Assembly (NCBI GenBank): GCA_007258455.2
Contig: VDFB02000003.1
Coordinates: 43,837,986-43,901,985 of the forward strand
Direction: 5' to 3'
Length of the DNA stretch: 64,000 bases
Origin: Sequoia sempervirens
Lineage: Eukaryota > Streptophyta > Pinopsida > Cupressales > Cupressaceae
Shown: positions 55,205 to 64,000 of the stretch, piece by piece
Position numbering within the stretch: position 1 is the first letter of the stretch
Layout of the letters: each line of letters starts with the position of its first letter
Translations under genes and position numbers: made by a program
Notes under the pieces: generated by a model
Told to the model about the DNA's origin: nothing
The model's database searches: none
Seen by the model: only the letters and a program-made list of their open reading frames with translations

Positions 55205-55461
55205 GCTAAATGTAGCTATATATATATATATGCATGCAGTGAACAATACAAACAATCTTTTTCCTAGCAGCCCCATGACTCGACACCATTATATATTAAT
55301 AGAAACTGTACTTGAATCTATTTAGAATAAATGAAAAAATAGATCCTAGTAAACACAAAATGCACAAAACACACATATATATAGGCACACATATATACAT
55401 ATATACATATATACATATATATATACATATATATATATATGTATGTATGTATGTATGTATA
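55205..55461. repeat. TATA/ATAC microsatellite between two elements
   Basis: TATATATA and ATAC runs, ending in a GTAT run that provides the target GTATA of the next element. It includes 55,300-55,345, a relative of 46,545-46,590. Confidence 0.75.
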
Positions 55462-55469
55462 TGTAATGC

Positions 55470-57550
55470 CCCGCCGTGTGAACCCCAAAGGACAACAAAC
55501 ACCGTACAATTTTTTATTTTATTTTTATTTTTATTTTTTGGAAAGTGAAACATTGCGGAACATTGCATATGATTAATGTGTGCACACATTACACAAAAAA
55601 CAATTATGCATTTACTAAATCTTTCACGTCCTCTGGGGTACACGAAACGGTCATTACGAATCATAAACTTTTATCAAATGGAAGAGAATAAACAACCAAG
55701 AACACATAGTGATGACACACTACTATTAATGATCACAAGCATGGAAAATGATACATCATTTCATTGCAATCCAAATCACAGTTCCATAATACAACTGCAG
55801 AGCATATTTCCACAGATACAATATATCAAAGATACAATAGTTCATCACATAATTTTTCCCTAATATCAATGGAAAAAGTACATTGAGTACAAGAATGAGA
55901 AATTAATGAAAAATAAGGTACAAAGTGACCAATCTCATGCCCACATTTTACACAATAAACAACCAGGAAAAACTGTAACATCTTTCCTAAATTTGCAATA
56001 ATTTTTATTTTATATTATTTTATTTTATTTTTGTTTACTTATAAGACAACAACAACACAATTCACTACTTATAGCTATATTCAATGATCACACAAGTTAC
56101 AAGAAAAGATAGAAGTGATTTACTAACTTTGGCAATAGAGTCTACTTACTTAGGTCAGCTTAACATACCTTTTACATTCTATTTTATTGACAATTCCTTG
56201 CTCCCAATGCCTATACCTGTAAGGTCTACATGACTTGGCACACACATAAGATCAAAGATAGTTAGCACATGATTACTAAGAGTAGCTATATAAATCAATG
56301 GTAGTTTTTACGTTATCGGGAATAAACGACAAGTCTCAAACAAGACTCAGAAGAACAGTCCTAGGGGCCCGACCTAATGCCTCGGGGGCTCATCACTTGA
56401 TGGCCTTGCCTACGTATATAATTCGCAGAGGCACCGTAGTTCGACAACTTGAGTTGCTCCAACTCACCCACATGGGATATAACCATTAGTTTCCAATGAA
56501 CGACTCGACTTTCTTCATATGCATAACACTATAACACTGACATAAAACAACATGCAACGAGTACAACATTGCTTGATTAGGAGACTCTTTCGAACAGTTT
56601 CGAAACAAGACTCACAACAACAAGGGTGTTCCAATGCATAAAAGCCACCAAACAAATACACGTGCGAGGCATGAACCATCTCGCTCATAGGAATATCTAG
56701 GGAAAACAAATCATGGAATAGAATACACCCATGAGAACTTAAAATATGAATACGATCAAGGGAAACACACAAAAGGTTTAAACATGGGAAAACTCAACAC
56801 CAAAACGGATTTCCCATCACATAGGCTACAATCCCCATGATCTAGACTACAATTCATACTTTACCAATGAACGATGAGGCAGAACGAGGGTTAGTCATCA
56901 AAGCAAAACCTTCAAACTCAACAAAATTGACATAGTCCCCTCAATGCAAAACAAAACTCAAGATCAAATCCCCTTAATGACCTTTAGTCACAAATGAGCT
57001 CCCTCTTACAAGCACACCCAACAATCAGTCATATTTCCAAAATTTATACCATTCCCTTGTTCTTTCCCAATTACTCACATGAATAAAAGAGTTATTTTAA
57101 TAAGTAACCTCCTAGTCTTTTTAAAAGCATTATCGCTTAAAACATTAACCCTAAAACTACTTTCTAATAAATAATAATTCCACTAAGTGAATATCTTTAT
57201 CTCGAATTAGATTATTTGAAGAATACTAATCTTCATGATACAACACTATATTTACAAAATACCACACATCATAATTAAAATACTCTGTAGAAAGAACAAA
57301 ACACTATTAGCTGTACAAAATTCAGTAAATAATGAGATTTCCAAAATTCCCATTAACATCATATAAACATAAAATTTTATATCTTCTTTTAAACTTAACT
57401 TAATTAACTAATACCCATAAAGGATAATTACTTAAATGTTTAATGTTATATAAAGGACTAAATTTACTTATATTTTCTAAAAAATAAAAAATAACTCTTT
57501 AATTTAATCTACGAAATTCCTTTCTTTCATAATAATATAATTCAGGATCA
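55470..57550. other. First third of the 5.9-kb unit, no gene
   Basis: Mixed AT-rich sequence with short GC-rich patches, for example near 56,360-56,470. No domain recognised on either strand. Confidence 0.4.
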
Positions 57551-57556
57551 CTTATA

Positions 57557-58107
57557 AATTTTAAAATTATATTCTATAACAATTGATTCACTCAACTTAA
57601 TTAAATCTTTTATTCATCAATATTTACTCATTCGATTCCTTAATTCACTAACAGGGTAAAATGAAACCCTATTAAAATTATAATATTCTATTCTATAACA
57701 TTTGATTCACTCAACTTAATTAAATCTTTTATTCATCAATATTTACTCATTCGATTCCTTAATTCACTAACAGGGTAAAATGAAACCCTATTAAAATTAT
57801 AATATTCTATTCTATAACATTTGATTCACTCAACTTAATTAAATCTTTTATTCATCAATATTTACTCATTCGATTCCTTAATTCACTAACAGGGTAAAAT
57901 GAAACCCTATTAAAATTATAATATTCAATTCTATAACATTTGATTCACTCAACTTAATTAAATCTTTTATTCATCAATATTTACTCATTCGATTCCTTAA
58001 TTCACTAACAGGGTAAAATGAAACCCTATTAAAATTATAATATTCTATTCTATAACATTTGATTCACTCAACTTAATTAAATCTTTTATTCATCAATATT
58101 TACTTCA
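57557..58107. repeat. 119-bp tandem array, about 4.5 copies
   Basis: TTGATTCACTCAACTTAATT recurs at 57,583, 57,702, 57,821, 57,940 and 58,059, exactly 119 bp apart. The copies are almost identical; the one difference I saw is an A for T near 57,927. The first and last copies are partial. Uniformity suggests recent expansion. Confidence 0.95.
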
Positions 58108-58741
58108 AAATAAATTAAAGTGAATCATTTGGTGACCAATTAATAATCTTTATTTTAATTTCCTTTAAGACATTATTTACTAAAACTTGTTTCAATGCAA
58201 TCGTAATAATAAATAATTATCTAATCTAAGACATAAACAATAATATGTTAAAGTATTCCTATTTTCTATATTTATACCTCTTTATGAACTTTCTAAAACT
58301 ATAACAAACTAAGCTTTCAAGAGATGAATCTTTTAAGTTAACTCTAGTAATGAGAAGAGACTCAACACATGATCCATGGTAACCATCTTTCTTATTTACA
58401 TTACCAATGACAGCAAAATACTTTCCTTTATTTAACTAAACTTTCCTATAGTTATCTAAATGTTTCACTTATTTACAAGATTTATCCCTAGAATAATTAT
58501 CATATTTAAAGAAATTCATAATCTATATGTTCTTGACAACATTCTTAGTAATAGGATGGAAAATCATTACATTTAAATGTGTATACTCTCCCAAGAAAAC
58601 CCAGCTACACATAAGTAGATAAATTGTTGTATCAACATTCCACTAAAATAGTTAAATGACTTATTTGAGATGAACATTATTAAACATATGAAAATATTAA
58701 ATAATTAATACATAAATTCACCGTGGTAAAAAGTAAAATAA

Positions 58742-59735
58742 ATGCATTTCTATGTTGTCTTTTCTGAGTTTGCCTCCATAGAAAAGGCTTTAGAAACTTT
58801 CAAGACAATGCAATTGGCAGACGATCCCAATGAAACCAGGGAGATTATTTTATTATATTTTATTTTATTTCTTTTAAATCTATGCACCCTATGCTGTTCA
58901 AGCGCTGCCGCTGTAACAGGTTGACAATGAAATCTGGGAGATTATTTTATTATATTTTATTTTATTTCTTTTAAATCTTTGCACCCTATCCTGTTCAAGC
59001 GCTGCCGCTGCAACAGGTTGACAATGAAATCTGGGAGATTATTTAAACCTCTCCAACATTCTATTTTCAGTACTACAGACGTGACAGGTTGCCAACAGAA
59101 TCAGGAAGGCTATTTACACCGCTACAGTCTTCTATGTTCGAGTGTTGTTGTTGAGACAGGTTGCAATGGTATCAGGGACATTATATAAAATTTAAACACC
59201 CCCGCCAAGGTCAAAAACACTGCAACTATGATAGGTTGTCGATGGTTTCAGGGAGATTAATTAAATTTATACACCCTCCAATCATCTAAACACTGCAGCA
59301 GTGATAGGTTGCCAAGGGATGAATAGCGACGATTGCAGAATGTGCACAAAATGGATTTTGCAAGGAAGCTCTCAAAATCTTTAAATTAATGAAGCACTCA
59401 AGAACCAGTCCTAAAATTGCAAGCTTTGCTTGTGTTCTAGGCGCACATAGTCATGCAGGTTTAGCGAATGAAGGTTGTGCACACTTCTCACATCAGTAAT
59501 CCCTATTATGTTACATACGAAGTTGATTATTATGTGCGCATGGCTAACCTTCATACCCGCGCTAGTTACCATGGGGTCACCCTAAACCTTAATGCTAAGG
59601 TGCCAAATAAAACAGCGGTGTCAATGCATCATATATGAATATCAGCCTTAAGTTCTACACATCAATGCAGAAGCCACCAGGTACAAGGGGTGTCAAGGAA
59701 TGAAATGATTACAGGATATGCACAGCAAGTTTAAT
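58742..59735 (+). pseudogene. PPR protein gene fragments
   Basis: Three short coding relics are in order. 58,760-58,830 reads VFSEFASIEKALETFKTMQL. 59,325-59,490 reads TIAECAQNGFCKEALKIFKL followed by a FACVLGAHSHAGLANEG segment. 59,690-59,735 reads VSRNEMITGYAQQ. The second is a nearly complete pentatricopeptide motif pair of the plant PLS class; compare the family pattern of a Tyr-Ala-Gln-Asn-Gly helix and a Ser-His-Ala-Gly-Leu helix. PPR proteins act in organelle RNA processing. The gaps between relics are non-coding arrays, so this is a decayed fragment carried inside the LTR-like unit. Confidence 0.7.
58839..59320. repeat. 97-bp direct repeats grading into shorter diverged units
   Basis: GGGAGATTATTTTATTATAT starts at 58,839 and 58,936, and GGGAGATTATTT again at 59,033. 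The first two units are 97 bp and nearly identical. Four further units of 65-80 bp down to 59,320 share the ACAGGTTG(A/C)CAA-type core and an ACACC(C)TC segment. The array lies between two PPR relics. Confidence 0.8.
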
Positions 59736-60179
59736 GGAACCGATTTTGAAATCACGTAAATGAATTTGGTAAGCCTAAGGGACGAACCAATGAAAATGCC
59801 AATACAAATTTGATACAAAATTATAAATGTTAGATAGCTGACTTCAGAAAGGAGTGTGATAAGACAGGAAGTTGGTAAAGGCTGCATGGCCAGAGAGAAG
59901 GTAGAGACATAGCGGAAGAGGGAATACAAAGAACACAGAAGAATTAGGAGAACTGATGCCTCCTCAACCATTAACAAAAGCATTGAATAAGCAAACACAA
60001 AGATCAATCAAGCATATTCTAATAACAGAGCAAGAAGCACGCTGTTCAGGGCATCATCAAAAAACAAAACATTCGGTTGAAACATGCCAAAGAAAGGTAA
60101 GATGAAACCTTATTTTCATATTGTAGTTCGCCAAATTGGAGAAGTGAAAGATTAATACCAGAGAGGAAGAGTTTGGAGG

Positions 60180-60560
60180 AGCAAATACTGTAGTAAATGT
60201 TTCCCCGCATCCCCTCTGCCTTTGCCCAAACTAGGAACTGCGCTCTCAGATGTTGAAGATGCAGCTACATCAGAAGATAATGTGGATGCCTAGACCAGGC
60301 AAACGAATTGTTGCACAGATTTCCTTCAAAAAAAACATCGTCTCCAGGAATGCACTCCTTGAATGGATTTCCTCCGAGGCATCAGAAACTTTCCAAGTCC
60401 CCAAAATCCCCCCCCACGTGAATTCTTTTTACAGCATATCTCTGCCAGAGAATGTCGTCTCCCCAAGGCGCATTACTCTCCTTCCACGTTAGGCGTAGCT
60501 GCCCTCCCAAGGACATGCATGCAGAATGTGGTTGAAGGACAAGGCACGTGGAACGGTTAG
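60180..60560. other. GC-richer island inside the 5.9-kb unit
   Basis: The local base composition changes sharply, with CCCCGCATCCCCTCTGCC near 60,203 and CCCCCCCCACGTG near 60,408. An 80-codon plus-strand frame (60,250-60,492) and a 60-codon minus-strand frame overlap it, and neither has a known motif. It could be a captured exon or a promoter-proximal region. Confidence 0.4.
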
Positions 60561-61359
60561 TCATAAAGCTTCAAAGAAATGTTGCCTCCGTTCCCAATAA
60601 TTCCCAGTTAATCAATTAAAAGACCATTTGAATAATCCTTAGGAAATATCTAATCATTTATAATTCCAATTAAATTTCTTAAAAGTATTTTAATATTCCC
60701 TAATAGTCACTTTCCAGTTTATTTATCTTCCTAATTTAAATGCACGAAAACAATGTATTAATATATCTATATACATACACCATTTAATGTTCAATTATTA
60801 TATGCTATAAACAACCTAACCCTTTTAATTAAATTTGATTTTCTAAACGATACATATTTAAATAGTATAAATTTTGTCTTATTTTATTTTTTTATTTATT
60901 TTTCCAAATTATTTATCTTCATATTCAACTAACCATAAGCTAAATTACTTCCTCTCACAATCCAATGTTTCCACTTCATTATTAGATATAATCATTTATT
61001 TATTTATTTATTTTGAATATTCACATAAATTCATCAATATCATTCCCTTTTCTTGTATTTGAATAAATCAATGCACTTGATTTTATACCCGATTTAAATA
61101 ATATTTTCCAAAACATTTATGCTCTAAACTTTAATCCTAATTTTATATATATATAAAAGTAAACTATATCATCAAACAAAGGATAACATATCCTTTCTGT
61201 CATTCAATTCAAAACCCATACTGCAATGAAAATTGAATGCAACCACAACCAAACCTCAAATTGCGAGCACATAACAATGGAGGGAAACAATCAAATACCA
61301 GACATAAATAAACCACTTACTCACATGACGCAAAGGACCAAAAGCAGAGGGGTACTACA

Positions 61360-64000
61360 GTATATATAGAAATACATACATATACATATGTGTGTGTGTG
61401 TGTAGAATGCTTTGCCTAGACCTACTCAAACATGGACAAACAAGAAAATATTAGTCCTTAAACAAGTGTAAACAAGCATTCCCCATGAAATTCATTCAAA
61501 CACAAGAACATGAAATTAAAGTAAACTAATCAAATAAACTACTAATGAAATTATATTCTAAAAGCTCAAACTAGCATCCCATGGGGAATTGGTGCTTCTT
61601 TGATGTGGAAAGAAGCCCTTTCCCAATTCCTTGATAAACTTGATGATAGATGTGTGATTCTTGATACAAAATGCCAATAACCTAGCTATGGATGATGAAA
61701 TTCTATGCTAACTTGGATGAAATTGTGGATGAAATCATGGATGTTTTGAACTCAAATGACCATAATGTACTTTCATGAAGTTCTATCAACTTGAGGATCC
61801 CAAATCAATAGAGAAGGCCTCTATTTATAAGGAAGAAGGATTGAAGATTGAAGAATAGGATGGATGTGGGATTAAAAAAGGTACCAATGGCATTGTGCCA
61901 CTTGTCAACATGATAATGAAGGACAGTGGAGCACATTTTGAACAATGTGCATGTTAAATGCATGTAGGTGAGAATTGAATTTCAAGAGGTGGCTTGTGCA
62001 AGAGGGGATGTAAGAGGAATTAATGCCAAGTTGGCTCAAGGAGAGGACATGTAAGAGTCTTCAATGCAAAGGTGGAGGAAAAAAGTCCTTTGGGAGGGAA
62101 AAGTCAAGTGGGTGGAATATTCAAAAGAATATACTACATTTGAATGAAAAATAAGATAATTAGTAAATCAAATAAATTGATTTACATGTGCAACTTACAA
62201 AAGCTAGAGGAATGGAGGATTAGTGTTAAGAGCTAATTAATCTAGGATTAATTAACTTAGATGAAATTAGTTTGATTGGTGACATTTGATTTAGATGTTT
62301 GAATTTATTTAAATCGAATGAGAGGATATTGGAACATTAGTACTTTAATTAAATAAAATGGTTTATTCAATTAAATGAAGAACATTAGGATTTAATTAAA
62401 TAAAGTTGATTTATTTAATTAAATGAAGAATATGATGAAATAATATGATAAAGTGTATTATCTGATTTTAGGAGGAATTAAATTAATTAAATAAAGATTA
62501 TTCAATTAATTGGCTAGTATAGAAATGATTAGGGAAGAATCTGTGTTAGTGAATCAAGTGCATGATATCGATCAGGATATTTTGAGTGTCCTCATTTTTC
62601 TCCTCTTTGAAGAAATGTATCTGCTACGTTGGTTCAAAGAATAACACCAGTGAGATCAAAAATTCAAAAATATTATGATTTTTTCAGATGCCCCACTGCT
62701 GCCCCAGCGAGAAAAATTATGTTGGTACAGTGCCCACTTGAGAGATCGAGCAAAAAGTTTGATTTGAGGGTTTATCTCATGACAAAGAGATTCAAGATGG
62801 ATGTATGGATGGTTATGATGATGATGCAAATGAGATGATATGGATGATATTATGATATGTTCTTTTTCTCTTTTCAATATCTTTTCTATGTGTAATATGA
62901 TGATGCATGTATGGATTTTATGTTGATATCTCTATGATTATGCAATGGATGCAAATGTGTGGTTTATGAGATGCTTAGAATAACCATATATATATTATGG
63001 TGCAATGATGAAAATGCAATGCATGTGAAATGATTGGTGTTTCCTGTTTCCTATTATATGTGATATGCAGTATGTTGATGGTTTGTGGATGCAGGATGGA
63101 TGCATTAGTGATGTTTGGTTGACTATCATGATACCATGTTAGCGTGGAGAGAAGAAAGAAGAAATGAGATGATGACAAGAGGATCCAACAAGTCCATGAT
63201 CTGCTGAGACTTTATTAGAAATAATGATGAGAGATTGATGAAGTTTTGCTTATCAAAGATTGGGATTTTAAAAGAGCTTACTTACCTTATGTTTGATAAC
63301 ACACATAGATACGATGCATCGAGGTATAAATAACCAAGATGGTGTTGTACCTAGTGTGATGGACTTTGACTTGATAACAGATAGGAGTATCCTTGTTCAC
63401 ACCTGGTATACAGAACCCTATTAGGATACAGTTTAGATATTTCAAACATCTCAAACCAAAACATAGAAAGGAAAAACCTTCCTAGGTAATAGTCAACAAG
63501 ATATCCAAAACACCCTCCCTACAAACCAAAAAAAGTAAGCATGACTAAGGTTATATTATAAGAATATCCAACAAGTATAGTAGACAAAAGATAATGATCA
63601 ATGTCCCATTCATTTCTCTCTAAATCTTCTTTATTAGACATCATCGAGAGGTCATTGGAATTAGTGCAATAAGATAAATCAACAAGACAAAGATCAAGTA
63701 AACAAAAAAGCTAATGTTCTTCATACCTCTAGCCAAGACTATACCATGATGGTGCTTGATGTTGATGTCCATTGTAAGAAGGATACATCCTAGGACATGA
63801 TGTTATCAGATGATTTTGGGATTGATTGGATAATGGGCTATTAATACCAAGAGTTTACCAACTTGTTTACCTATTTTCCTAGACTTGAGACTTTTGACAT
63901 TTGAGTTTTCACCTTTGATTTGCTATACTTGTTTTCAATTTTCGTACCAAAGGTTGAGGATGATGATTTATTATGAGTGGATTTTTATTTTGAGTGAAAG
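61360..64000. other. AT-rich sequence, possible LTR region on the minus strand
   Basis: It starts with a GTATA duplication and a TGTG microsatellite. Around 61,824-61,832 the minus strand reads CTTATAAATAGAGGCC, a good TATA box. TTTAATTAAATAA-type tracts occur at 62,340-62,480. From 62,800 to 63,120 the sequence is rich in ATG and GAT triplets. No domain is recognised, and any partner LTR would lie outside the window. Confidence 0.4.

Larger units (their letters stand above)
55462..61359 (-). mobile_element. 5.9-kb LTR-like unit, probably a solo giant LTR
   Basis: The unit begins TGTAATGCCCC and ends GGGGTACTACA, so both ends fit TG...CA and form an 11-bp imperfect inverted repeat. It is flanked by the 5-bp direct repeat GTATA (55,457-55,461 and 61,360-61,364). 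I find no internal direct LTR pair, primer site or pol, so a solo LTR is the simplest reading. Orientation is uncertain; minus is a guess from the TGTAGTACCCC end. It contains a 119-bp tandem array, a 97-bp array, PPR-like coding fragments and a GC-richer island. Confidence 0.6.

Noticed and set aside
57557..58107. Possible CRISPR-like array
   Set aside because: The 119-bp units are contiguous and identical, with no unique spacers, in a plant nuclear context. It is a tandem repeat.
60250..60564. Two opposed small ORFs in the GC-rich island
   Set aside because: Neither shows a motif or coding periodicity that I can see. I kept only the island as a feature.
55462..61359. DNA transposon with 11-bp terminal inverted repeats
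   Set aside because: The ends also fit TG...CA LTR termini with a 5-bp duplication. No transposase is seen, and LTR-like ends are the simpler explanation, though not proven.
1..64000. tRNA, rRNA, riboswitch or bacterial-type operon features
   Set aside because: No cloverleaf, rRNA core or operon-like gene spacing was recognised. The TGGTATCAGAGC words are primer sites beside LTRs, not tRNA genes.

Overview
The window reads as nuclear DNA from a land plant with a large, repeat-filled genome. It is AT-rich, eukaryotic in layout (splice-like signals, TATA boxes, ATAC-type microsatellites) and built almost entirely of transposable elements nested in one another. Plant-type Ty3/gypsy pol domains, a plant L1-like LINE and fragments of a pentatricopeptide repeat (PPR) gene point to a seed plant. 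A gymnosperm is plausible from the repeat style, but that is inference. I see no intact host gene, no rRNA or tRNA gene and no CRISPR array.

Region by region. 1-16.7 kb: a broken inverted repeat centred near 15.9 kb. Its left arm holds a broken minus-strand gene with OB-fold-like sequence (7.3-8.4 kb), followed downstream on the same strand by a field of tandem modules that look like ~78-bp exons separated by ~57-bp GT-AG introns (2.97-6.7 kb, part of it inverted). A 5'-truncated LINE (8.43-15.74 kb, 13-bp target duplication) splits this arm. It carries an extra unknown ORF after its RNase H domain, and that ORF is split by a 3-kb non-autonomous LTR element (12.36-15.34 kb). 17-22.6 kb: an EEP-nuclease pseudogene, then AT-rich repeats and a second copy of the module-bearing repeat.

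22.6-46.1 kb: a giant minus-strand Ty3/gypsy element with ~4.65-kb LTRs and the target duplication GGTAG. Its order is gag, PR, an extra RNase H, RT, RNase H, INT. Its U3 carries a decayed ~600-codon ORF of unknown family. A young 5.5-kb chromodomain Ty3/gypsy element (31,769-37,264, target duplication TCCTT, LTRs differing by one base) sits inside it on the plus strand. 46.1-49.5 kb: the locus interrupted by the giant element resumes, then microsatellites.

49.5-55.2 kb: a plus-strand non-autonomous LTR element with gag-like zinc knuckles and an unknown ORF but no pol. 55.46-61.36 kb: a 5.9-kb TG...CA unit with target duplication GTATA and no internal LTR pair, probably a solo giant LTR. It contains a 119-bp tandem array and PPR fragments. 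61.4-64 kb: AT-rich sequence with an LTR-like TATA on the minus strand and no recognised gene.

Relative order of events: the old module-bearing repeat came first, then the giant Ty3/gypsy element (LTRs differing by several percent), then the chromovirus insertion. The recurring theme is mobile elements of different classes carrying extra ORFs of unrecognised plant families.
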